From Dysgonamonadaceae bacterium (GTDB taxonomy: Bacteria > Bacteroidota > Bacteroidia > Bacteroidales > Azobacteroidaceae), in NCBI GenBank assembly GCA_031255425.1, contig JAIRSN010000009.1, positions 1 through 5,869 of the forward strand: a stretch of DNA of 5,869 nt. The letters are read 5' to 3'. The notes beneath the pieces are model-generated. The model saw nothing but the letters and a program-made list of their open reading frames with translations, had not been told where the DNA came from and ran no database searches. This document shows, in pieces, positions 1 to 5,869 of the stretch (its first letter is position 1; each line of letters begins with the position of its first letter). Made by a program: the position numbers and the translations under genes.

Positions 1-144
1 CTAACACTTGCACTTATTAAAAAAACATGTATCTTTGATGCCACATTTATATAACAGACGAAGTAAACAATGAGAATACCCGCTTATTACGAAAATTTTA
101 AGATAATTAACACTGCAACACTTGCAGCGTCCGGATATTTTCTT

Positions 145-193
<49 letters not shown>

Positions 194-194
194 A

Positions 195-223
195 GCACGC
201 GCTGTAATTATACGCGCGCGTGC
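195..223. repeat. GC-rich inverted repeat next to the microsatellite
   Basis: GCACGCGC (195-202) and GCGCGTGC (216-223) are perfect reverse complements around a 13-base loop that is mostly A/T. The right side, 211-224, is strictly alternating pyrimidine-purine (TACGCGCGCGTGCG). It could be a small hairpin or cruciform, a protein-binding dyad or a Z-DNA-prone element. No T-run follows, so it does not look like an intrinsic terminator. Confidence 0.55.
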
Positions 224-379
224 GAATCTAACAAATATTTTCCCGGCAGGCAACAATACCGTTCTTCGAAAAGAAAAGATTTATATACAAACTCCGCCTG
301 GGCGTTGTGCCTCGACTGCGATGTCGAACGTGCAGCGGCAGGCTTTTCAATTATCAAACTTAAATAAATAGAAATTGTT

Positions 380-1126
380 ATGGCAAATATTTTGCATCGC
401 ATCAAAGCGTATCTGTATGATAACCCTTTGACAAAAGAAAATCCAAGCGACCTGGTCGCACGAGTTGATTCCGAAGTGTCGTTGAGCGTAAAGGATATTG
501 CGGAATCCGCCGTTTTGCGCGGCGGAGCCGACGTTTCCGCTGCGGCTATGGAACATGCTACCAACCTCTGGTTGAAAGAAATGGCTTACCGTCTTTGCGA
601 CGGATTCTCGATTAACACGGGCTGGTTTACCGCCTCGGTACACGTCCGCGGGACGTTCGACAGCCCCCTGGAACATTTCAGTCCCGAAAAACACCGCGTA
701 CTGGTGGAGTTTCAACAGGGCGCCGAACTGCGCAAGGAGCTGCCGGCGATTACGGTCGAGATTCTCGGCATGGCGGAAGCGGGCGCCGTGATTGCGCAGG
801 TAACGGATATGAAAACCGGCTCGGTCGACGACCTTCTGACCCCGGGACGCAACCTGAAAATCACCGGGCACAAGATTAAGGTCGCCGGCGACGAACCGGG
901 CGTGGGTATCCTTTTCCGCAGCGAAAATTATGCGGGAGCGACCTTTCCCGTCGATCCTGCCGATATTATTATCAACAATCCCTCGGAAGTGATGATTCTG
1001 ATTCCGGACCTGGCTCCCGCTGCCTACAAGCTGGAAATTACGACGCAGTTCTCCAACGACCAGCGGCACCTGCTCAAGCAACCGCGCACCGCCGTGTTTG
1101 ACCGTGTGCTTACGGTAACCAAATAG
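380..1126 (+). CDS. HU-like DNA-binding protein with DUF4469 Ig-like domain
   Basis: This 248-aa cytoplasmic protein lacks a signal peptide. Residues 1 to about 125 resemble the HU-like DNA-binding domain common in Bacteroidota: a start of the form MANILHRIKAYLYDNPLT, a helical segment around 50-73, then DGFSINTGWFTASVHVRGTF (74-93) and a segment around HRVLVEFQQGAELRKEL. Residues from about 145 to 235 match DUF4469, an Ig-like fold, with LTPGRNLKITGHKIKVAG (153-170), GVGILF, the NNPSEVMILIPDL segment (199-211) and YKLEITTQFS (216-225). The ATG at 380 gives the canonical N-terminus and follows an A/T-rich leader. The family is widespread in the phylum and often multicopy. It is thought to bind DNA, but the exact role is unknown. 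Here the gene stands alone, with a microsatellite upstream and a palindromic array starting three bases after its TAG. Family assignment is strong; a cellular function cannot be given. Confidence 0.9.
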   Translation: MANILHRIKAYLYDNPLTKENPSDLVARVDSEVSLSVKDIAESAVLRGGADVSAAAMEHATNLWLKEMAYRLCDGFSINTGWFTASVHVRGTFDSPLEHFSPEKHRVLVEFQQGAELRKELPAITVEILGMAEAGAVIAQVTDMKTGSVDDLLTPGRNLKITGHKIKVAGDEPGVGILFRSENYAGATFPVDPADIIINNPSEVMILIPDLAPAAYKLEITTQFSNDQRHLLKQPRTAVFDRVLTVTK

Positions 1127-1128
1127 AA

Positions 1129-1249
1129 CGTTTATCTCATCCGGAATGAGATGCCCATCTCAGACCGAATGAGATGCCCGTCTCAGACCGAATGAGATGC
1201 TCATCTCAGACCGAATGAGATGTCCGTCTCAGACCGGATGAGATAAACG
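1129..1249. repeat. Perfect 16-bp inverted repeat bracketing the 23-bp array
   Basis: CGTTTATCTCATCCGG (1129-1144) is the exact reverse complement of CCGGATGAGATAAACG (1234-1249). The pair encloses four TGAGATG/CATCTCA palindromes. A single RNA or extruded DNA strand could therefore form a long closing stem with four small hairpins in its multiloop. The arms contain the first and last array half-sites and extend outward with CGTTT / AAACG, so the array has matched, defined ends. It begins three bases after the stop codon of the upstream gene. A large 3'-UTR structure, or a mobile palindromic unit, would both fit. Confidence 0.9.
1134..1248. repeat. Five-unit 23-bp palindromic tandem array
   Basis: Five consecutive 23-bp units start at 1134, 1157, 1180, 1203 and 1226. 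Each reads RTCTCA, a 7-base centre, TGAGAT, then a 4-base joiner. The centres are TCCGGAA, GACCGAA, GACCGAA, GACCGAA and GACCGGA. The joiners are GCCC, GCCC, GCTC, GTCC and AAAC. Within a unit, RTCTCA pairs with TGAGAT across the 7-base loop. Across units, TGAGATG pairs with the next CATCTCA over the joiner. The first base of units 3 and 5 is G instead of A, which leaves a G-U pair in plus-strand RNA but an A-C mismatch in minus-strand RNA. The array lies just downstream of the HU-like gene, so it probably falls in that transcript. Function is unknown; possibilities include an mRNA 3' structure, a protein-binding array or a REP-like element. Confidence 0.93.
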
Positions 1250-1420
1250 GCAAAATATCCGGCAATGGCAAAGGCAACTTTCGGGCACAAGCGAATCCTT
1301 CGCGCTCCCTGTTTATCGCTGTAAAAAAACAAAGTTGTTCTCATGTTTATTAGGTGGTTGCCTTTACCGGCGCCGGATTTAATTAACCGGTAAACAAATA
1401 AATAATAATAAAAAGTAAGA
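1250..1420 (+). promoter_or_regulatory. Self-complementary leader before the FISUMP gene
   Basis: This non-coding stretch lies between the palindromic array and the start codon at 1421. AAAGGCAAC (1270-1278) is the exact reverse complement of GTTGCCTTT (1357-1365), and the match extends to 11 of 12 positions over 1267-1278 / 1357-1368. TTTACCGG (1363-1370) pairs perfectly with CCGGTAAA (1387-1394), which overlaps and therefore excludes the first pairing. GTTTATC (1311-1317) can pair with GATAAAC (1242-1248), which is part of the closing stem of the array. A GGCAA motif repeats at 1261, 1267 and 1273 with 6-base spacing. I found no convincing promoter hexamers and recognise no known riboswitch. 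The shorter matches could be chance in a region of this length. Confidence 0.4.
1393..1420 (+). promoter_or_regulatory. A-rich translation initiation region
   Basis: The bases just before ATG 1421 are almost all A and T, with AAATAAATA at 1396-1404. The same nonamer lies at 362-370, ahead of the other plus-strand gene. There is no clear Shine-Dalgarno sequence. This is typical of Bacteroidota, where A/T-rich unstructured leaders commonly replace it, and it supports both start codon choices. Confidence 0.5.
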
Positions 1421-2560
1421 ATGAAAAGGATGAAAAAGAAACCATTGTTTTTGATGCTGGCGCTTGCGGTGACGGTCGCAGCAAGTGTAAATGCGCAGGT
1501 GCTGATCGGCGGAACGGGGAGCGAAAGCCCGCACGCGGCGGCTATCCTGGACCTGGCATCCGGGCGCCAAAGCAATCTGGGGCTGCTGCTGCCGAATGTG
1601 GCGCTGACCGACGATGCCGGCGAGCTGGTGCTGGTAACGGCGGGAGAGGGCATCGATATGGCAGCGGTAAAGCAAACGGCTACCGGCATGATTGTCTACA
1701 ATACCGGAGATGTGCTGGAAGGACCGGGCATTTACCTGTGGAACGGCACTTCGTGGACATCGCTCAGCAGCGTTCCGGAGGAACCGCTCGCCAGTACCTT
1801 TCTCGATACCCGGGACGGCAATGTATACAGCACCGGCAACTTCGGCGCTGCCGGTACGTGGATGACCCAGAACCTGCGGTACAACACGGGCTTATACTTA
1901 TACGGTAGTTCGGGGGCGGGCGAAACAACTAGCTATGCCTATCCGAACTACGACGAAGATGTTTTTACTGCTCATCCGGAATACGGACTGTGGTATCCTT
2001 GGGAAACCGTAACGGGACGCACCGGGGTAAGCGGCGTCGACGAAATCAATGTAACAGAGCATAACCCGCCTTGCCAGGGAATCTGCCCGGTTGGGTGGCA
2101 TGTGCCGACGATGAAGGAATGCTTTGCATTAATTAAAGAGATTCATACCGATGCAGGCAACTATTCCACTGCGGGCACAGCGGACGAATGGGACGAAGCA
2201 TACGAAGAGGTCGACCCGGAGTTCGAAGTAATGCAGGGGAATATAATACCTTTAGTAGGTGCAAAAATAAAGAGCCGGCAGGCTAATTACGGAGTGGCAA
2301 GCAATGGCTGGAGCAAGCCTGCGACGGACGGCGGCTTCGACGCGCTGCTTGTTATAAGGGATGAACAACATAACGGTGCAAATGCCATTTTCTGGACGAG
2401 TACAGTCGCGAGCAATATCTATGACGGTACCGTTGCCGCTTCCTATATTTTCGGTATGGGCAACAATGACCCCTCCGCGGGGACTGACGGCTTAGGATGG
2501 ATGGGTTATCCCCGTATACTGATGGGTAGCGTGCGCTGCAAGCAAGATCCCCAAAATTGA
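1421..2560 (+). CDS. Secreted FISUMP-domain protein
   Basis: This 379-aa exported protein starts MKRMKKKPLF with a hydrophobic core and a likely signal peptidase I site after Ala25 (ASVNA, then QVLIG). Residues 26 to about 115 carry the N-terminal module often found in Bacteroidota surface proteins: PHAAAILDL (37-45), NLGLLLPNVALTD (52-64), TGMIVYNT (88-95) and IYLWNGTSWTSLS. Residues 129-376 match the FISUMP domain (Fibrobacter succinogenes major paralogous domain), with DTRDGNVYSTGNFGAAGTWM (129-148), QNLRY, CQGICPVGWHVPT (218-230), GAKIKSR, NGWSKPATDGGFDALL, IFWTST and the closing SVRCKQD (370-376). Three cysteines fall at typical FISUMP positions. The domain function is unknown; surface or extracellular placement is inferred from the signal peptide. 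A second ATG at 1430 is possible, but both starts keep the signal peptide. It looks monocistronic, ending before a strong terminator. Confidence 0.9.
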   Translation: MKRMKKKPLFLMLALAVTVAASVNAQVLIGGTGSESPHAAAILDLASGRQSNLGLLLPNVALTDDAGELVLVTAGEGIDMAAVKQTATGMIVYNTGDVLEGPGIYLWNGTSWTSLSSVPEEPLASTFLDTRDGNVYSTGNFGAAGTWMTQNLRYNTGLYLYGSSGAGETTSYAYPNYDEDVFTAHPEYGLWYPWETVTGRTGVSGVDEINVTEHNPPCQGICPVGWHVPTMKECFALIKEIHTDAGNYSTAGTADEWDEAYEEVDPEFEVMQGNIIPLVGAKIKSRQANYGVASNGWSKPATDGGFDALLVIRDEQHNGANAIFWTSTVASNIYDGTVAASYIFGMGNNDPSAGTDGLGWMGYPRILMGSVRCKQDPQN

Positions 2561-2582
2561 CCGTTCCGGATCTCCGCACGAA

Positions 2583-2612
2583 AAAAGGGACGCTTACTGA
2601 AGCGTCCCTTTT
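2583..2612. terminator. Bidirectional intrinsic terminator between convergent genes
   Basis: AAAAGGGACGCTT (2583-2595) and AAGCGTCCCTTTT (2600-2612) form a perfect 13-bp stem with an ACTG loop. It lies 22 bases after the stop of the FISUMP gene. On the plus strand the stem ends in TTTT. On the minus strand it ends in six T residues (complement of A 2581-2586). It should therefore terminate both the FISUMP transcript and the valS-lipoprotein transcript. Confidence 0.93.
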
Positions 2613-2618
2613 CTATTG

Positions 2619-2639
2619 CCGGCGGCACGAACCCGCCGG
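2619..2639 (-). terminator. Accessory GC hairpin abutting the lipoprotein stop
   Basis: CCGGCGG (2619-2625) and CCGCCGG (2633-2639) are perfect reverse complements with a 7-base loop, directly adjoining the minus-strand stop codon (2640-2642). No T-run follows on either strand, so alone it is not a standard terminator. It sits in tandem before the strong terminator on the minus-strand transcript and may stabilise the mRNA 3' end or aid termination. Confidence 0.5.
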
Positions 2640-3668
2640 TTATTTTCCCCATTGAATATCCAGTAAACGGCTGTCCTGCATGCGTTGTTGCAGGCTTTCC
2701 GCATACTCACCGGCGAGCGTTTGTTCGGCAGAGCCGGGCGCAGCGTATGCCCGGGCTTGTTCCGCCCAGTGGAGGGCGGTTTCCAGTTGGTCGCGCATTT
2801 CGTTGGCAACGGCGAGGTTGTTGGCGATGCGCGCCTTGTCGCGGCGCTTGGTTCTCTTGTCCCACTCCGCCAGCCACAGCGAGCCGGCTACGTCCCAGCG
2901 GCGGGTTTTTGCGTAAGCGAAGGCTTCCTGCATCCGGGCGTCCGGTCCCCGGTAGAGGGTGCGCTCCCGCAGGGTCCACGAGGGCGTGATGCGGGCGGCG
3001 AGGCTTTCGCCGGTGCGGTACGCCAACTCGTCGAGCAGCAGTCCGGGCAACTCGTTGAAGAAGAACAGCGAATCGCCCCAAAGGGTGCTTTTGTAGTTCA
3101 GGCTGTCGGTCACCGTAAAGGTGGCGGGCGGTGTTTCGCCGCCGTACAGGTAGATGCTGCATGTGAGGTGGAGTGTCGTCCGGAAATCAACGTAGGTGGA
3201 GGCGCCGAAACCCGGGTGGAGGCTGTTGTTCTTGATCAACCCTTCTACTTTCAGCAGGCTCCGGTCGATCGAAACGATGCCGTCGATGTCGGGCTTTTCA
3301 AAGGCAGCCGCCCGGAACTCCTCCGGAAGGGGAATCGTCGTCATCCACTCCTTATCGTCCCGCACCGCCCGGTTGTAGAGGGAAGCCGTGTTGAAAAACT
3401 GCGCCGCGTGGAGGTGTTGCAACGAAGATAAGAGGGTGTTCCGGAGAACCGAATCCGGATGCAGGGCGTAGTCCGGAACCGCCTTGCCGTTGTATGTCAG
3501 CACAACGCCTTGCGAACCTGCCTGCTGCGCCGAATTGTCTACCAGCAGGATGCCGGCAATGTCAGGCGGCAGGGTCACCGGCGCCGGTTCCTGCACCTCA
3601 ATCGTCATCCGGTATACACCGGTACAGGAGGCGGCAATCAGCAACAGGGGAAGGACGAGGGCTTTCAT
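2640..3668 (-). CDS. Probable lipoprotein, DUF6340-like, with TPR-like C-terminus
   Basis: This 342-aa protein has a short lipoprotein signal, [15 protein letters not shown], with the acylated cysteine at position 15. No acidic cluster follows the cysteine, so a periplasm-facing location is more likely than surface display, though this is inference. Residues 21-47 ([26 protein letters not shown] region) resemble the start of the Bacteroidota DUF6340 family, recognised from memory. The middle contains [15 protein letters not shown] (129-143) and a beta-rich stretch near 159-191. Residues 245-310 are helical and TPR-like, with [21 protein letters not shown] and [29 protein letters not shown]. 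Length is about right for that family. Its ATG overlaps the valS stop as ATGA (3665-3668), so translation is probably coupled. The open frame continues upstream of this ATG, but that part is antisense-frame noise inside valS. The molecular role is unknown. Confidence 0.83.
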   Translation of the reverse strand: MKALVLPLLLIAASCTGVYRMTIEVQEPAPVTLPPDIAGILLVDNSAQQAGSQGVVLTYNGKAVPDYALHPDSVLRNTLLSSLQHLHAAQFFNTASLYNRAVRDDKEWMTTIPLPEEFRAAAFEKPDIDGIVSIDRSLLKVEGLIKNNSLHPGFGASTYVDFRTTLHLTCSIYLYGGETPPATFTVTDSLNYKSTLWGDSLFFFNELPGLLLDELAYRTGESLAARITPSWTLRERTLYRGPDARMQEAFAYAKTRRWDVAGSLWLAEWDKRTKRRDKARIANNLAVANEMRDQLETALHWAEQARAYAAPGSAEQTLAGEYAESLQQRMQDSRLLDIQWGK

Positions 3669-5869
3669 CGGAGTGCCTGGATGTTTTCTTCCAACGACTT
3701 GATCTTGCTTTCGGCATCCGCCTGTTTCTTGCGCTCCAGCTCGATGACTTTCTCCGGCGCTTTGGACACGAAACTTTCGTTGCCCAGCTTCCGGAGAACC
3801 GACGCCAGAAACGCCCGGTGGTAGCTCAGCTCTTTCTCCAGCTTGATCAATTCTTCTTCCGGTTCGATGCTGTTTCCCAAGGGAACGGCAAACTCCGTCG
3901 TCCCCACCAGGAACGAAACGGCATCCGGCGCCTTTTCCGCTACCGGCTCGATGCCGGAGAGGTGCGCCATCTTCAGGATCACCGGGTCGTACCGGCGGTT
4001 GTATGCCCCCAGCACCTGCAACGTCAGGCATTCCCGTTGGGGGATGTTCTTCTGCAACCGCACCGTGCGCACGCCGGAGATAATCTCTTTGACTTCTTCG
4101 AATGCCGCCGGTTCTTCCCCGGAACCGTGCCGGGGCGCCGGCAGCAGGGCAATCATCAGGCTTTCGCCGTCTTTCCGGGGCGACAGCGCCTGCCACAATT
4201 CTTCCGTAATAAAAGGCATAAAGGGATGGAGCAATCGCAATAAGAGGTCGAAGAAGTGCAGCGTTGCCTCGTGGGTTGCCCGGTCGACCGGCTGCCCGTA
4301 AGCGGGTTTGACCATCTCTAAGTACCAGGCGGAAAACTCGTTCCAGAACAGCTTGTAGACTTCCATCAGGGCTTCCGAAAGGCGGTACTTGTCGAACAGG
4401 TCGTTCAGCGTTTCGATGGTCCGGTTCAGTTGCGCCTCGAACCAGCGGACGGCAATCGCCGCCGGTTCCGGTTGGGGAATCGCCGCGGTTTCCCAGCCTT
4501 TGACCAGACGGAAGGCATTCCATATCTTATTGTTGAAGTTGCGCCCCTGTTCGCAGAGCGTTTCGTCGAACAGAATATCGTTGCCCGCCGGTGCCGCCAG
4601 CATCAGCCCCATGCGTACGCCGTCGGCGCCGTAGCCGGCAATCAGGTCTAAGGGTTCGGGCGAGTTGCCCAGGGATTTGCTCATCTTGCGTCCCGACTTG
4701 TCGCGGACAAGCCCCGTGAAATACACCTTGCGGAAGCAGGGCGCCTGCCGCAACGCGTATCCGGAGATAATCATCCGCGCCACCCAGAAGAAGATAATGT
4801 CCGGGGCGGTCACCAGGTCGGCGGTCGGGTAGTAGTAGTCGATTTCGCGGTTGTGCGGCTCGTTGATGCCGTCGAACACGGAGATTGGCCACAGCCAACT
4901 GGAGAACCAGGTGTCGAGCGTGTCTTCGTCCTGCCGCAGGTCGGACAGTTGCATCGCCGCGTCGCCCGACTTCCGGCGGGCAAGCGCCAGGGCTTCTTCC
5001 GGCGTTCCGGCTACGACGTAGCCCCCCGACGGCAGAAACCACGCGGGGATGCGGTGTCCCCACCACAGTTGCCGGGAGATGTTCCAGTCCTTGATGTTCT
5101 CCATCCAGTGCCGGTAGGTGTTTTTGAACTTGGCGGGGAAGAACCGGATCGTGTCGTTCATCACGGCTTCCAGCGCCGGCTTTGCCAAGCCGTCCATCTT
5201 CAGGAACCATTGCATGGACAATTTGGGTTCGATGGGCACGTGGGTCCTTTCGGAGAAACCCACCTTGTTTTCGTAGGCTTCTACCTTCTCCATCAGCCCG
5301 GCGGACGTCAGGTCTGCCTCGATCAGCGCCCGGACTTCGAAGCGGTCTTTGCCTTCGTATTGCAATCCGAGTTGATTCAGCGTGCCGTCTTCATGGAAGA
5401 TGTCCAGGATTTCCAAGCCGTATTTCTCGCCCAGCAGGTAGTCGTTGACGTCGTGGGCGGGCGTCACTTTCAGGCAACCGGTGCCGAACTCCCGGTCGAC
5501 GTATTCATCTTCGATAATCGGAACCTCGCGCCCGGCTATCGGGACGACGACCTTCTTGCCTTTCAGGTGCGCGTTCTTCGGGTCGTCCGGGTGGATACAC
5601 ACCGCCGTATCGCCCAGTATCGTCTCCGGGCGGGTCGTTGCGACGACAGCGTAGCCGTCTTCCCCCACAATTTTGTACCGGAGGTAATACAGCTTCCCAC
5701 GCTGTTCCCTGTAATTCACTTCCTCGTCCGAGACCGCCGTTTTCGCCGCAGGGTCCCAGTTGATCATCCGCACACCGCGGTAGATCAGCCCCTTGTTATA
5801 CAGTTGGACAAACACCTTGGTGACGCTTTCCGAACGTTTTTCGTCCATCGTGAAGCAGGTGCGTTGCCA
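3665..5869 (-). CDS. valS: Valyl-tRNA synthetase, 5' end beyond the window
   Basis: ValRS charges tRNA-Val with valine in the cytoplasm. The reading frame is open to the window edge, with WQRTCFT preceding the Met at 5848, which is therefore internal. About 734 residues are visible; roughly the first 140 of a usual 870-880, including the HIGH motif, are missing. Counting from Met 5848: the CP1 editing domain spans about 45-200, with [13 protein letters not shown] (71-83) and [16 protein letters not shown] (122-137). [17 protein letters not shown] lies at 254-270, [12 protein letters not shown] at 312-323, and KMSKS at 388-392 (bases 4673-4687). The anticodon-binding helical domain covers about 465-620. 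The C-terminal coiled-coil tRNA arm spans about 663-724 ([18 protein letters not shown] onward). All expected motifs in the visible part are intact. The TGA overlaps the downstream lipoprotein start. Confidence 0.98.
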   Translation of the reverse strand, partial: WQRTCFTMDEKRSESVTKVFVQLYNKGLIYRGVRMINWDPAAKTAVSDEEVNYREQRGKLYYLRYKIVGEDGYAVVATTRPETILGDTAVCIHPDDPKNAHLKGKKVVVPIAGREVPIIEDEYVDREFGTGCLKVTPAHDVNDYLLGEKYGLEILDIFHEDGTLNQLGLQYEGKDRFEVRALIEADLTSAGLMEKVEAYENKVGFSERTHVPIEPKLSMQWFLKMDGLAKPALEAVMNDTIRFFPAKFKNTYRHWMENIKDWNISRQLWWGHRIPAWFLPSGGYVVAGTPEEALALARRKSGDAAMQLSDLRQDEDTLDTWFSSWLWPISVFDGINEPHNREIDYYYPTADLVTAPDIIFFWVARMIISGYALRQAPCFRKVYFTGLVRDKSGRKMSKSLGNSPEPLDLIAGYGADGVRMGLMLAAPAGNDILFDETLCEQGRNFNNKIWNAFRLVKGWETAAIPQPEPAAIAVRWFEAQLNRTIETLNDLFDKYRLSEALMEVYKLFWNEFSAWYLEMVKPAYGQPVDRATHEATLHFFDLLLRLLHPFMPFITEELWQALSPRKDGESLMIALLPAPRHGSGEEPAAFEEVKEIISGVRTVRLQKNIPQRECLTLQVLGAYNRRYDPVILKMAHLSGIEPVAEKAPDAVSFLVGTTEFAVPLGNSIEPEEELIKLEKELSYHRAFLASVLRKLGNESFVSKAPEKVIELERKKQADAESKIKSLEENIQALR

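Noticed and set aside
312..327. TCGAC / GTCGA dyad upstream of the first gene
   Set aside because: Only 5 bp per arm; too short to claim as an operator.
347..1081. Long open frame antisense to the HU-like gene
   Set aside because: Antisense shadow of a GC-rich coding sequence; the plus-strand product matches two known domains and this one matches nothing.
1134..1248. CRISPR array
   Set aside because: The 23-bp units follow each other with no unique spacers; the only variable joiners are 4 bases, and no cas gene is visible.
1291..1303. GCGAA-TCC-TTCGC mini-hairpin
   Set aside because: A 5-bp stem with a 3-base loop is expected by chance and has no T-run or neighbouring context to support a function.
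2685..3431. Open frame (+) antisense to the lipoprotein gene
   Set aside because: Low-information shadow with no domain; the minus-strand gene has a signal peptide, TPR-like region and operon context.
3669..4523. N-terminal extension of the lipoprotein frame into valS
   Set aside because: The frame stays open by chance within valS. The translated part is Arg/Gly/Pro-rich noise, whereas the ATG at 3668 gives a perfect lipoprotein signal and the ATGA overlap.
5846..5848. Met at 5848 as the true start of valS
   Set aside because: The frame continues to the window edge with ValRS-like residues (WQRTCFT) and the HIGH-containing N-terminus is absent, so the gene is cut by the window.

Overview
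The window looks like a chromosomal segment of a fairly GC-rich member of the Bacteroidota, probably Bacteroidales. The evidence is a HU-like/DUF4469 DNA-binding protein, a secreted FISUMP-domain protein, A/T-rich leaders without a clear Shine-Dalgarno, and a valyl-tRNA synthetase whose sequence reads like Bacteroidales ValRS. No genus can be named from the sequence alone.

Layout, left to right. Positions 1-379 carry no credible gene. This stretch is mostly A/T-rich and is interrupted by a perfect (AC)22 microsatellite (147-190), followed at once by a GC-rich alternating purine-pyrimidine inverted repeat (195-223). Positions 380-1126 (+) encode a 248-aa two-domain protein with an N-terminal HU-like fold and a C-terminal DUF4469 Ig-like domain. 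Three bases after its stop codon begins a compact palindromic array: five 23-bp units (1134-1248) enclosed by a perfect 16-bp inverted repeat (1129-1144 / 1234-1249). The rest of the intergenic stretch, to 1420, holds further inverted repeats that could compete with one another. Positions 1421-2560 (+) encode a 379-aa exported FISUMP protein. A strong bidirectional terminator (2583-2612) separates it from two convergent minus-strand genes.

The minus-strand genes are valS (3665-5869, running off the right edge, N-terminus missing) followed by a 342-aa lipoprotein resembling DUF6340 (2640-3668). They overlap by ATGA, so they are probably co-transcribed and translationally coupled. The valS part is ordinary housekeeping sequence.

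The material most worth a second look is non-coding: the 23-bp array, whose arms can pair in two alternative registers, the (AC)22 tract with its Z-DNA-prone neighbour, and the self-complementary leader ahead of the FISUMP gene. No tRNA, rRNA, CRISPR array, transposase or phage gene was seen.
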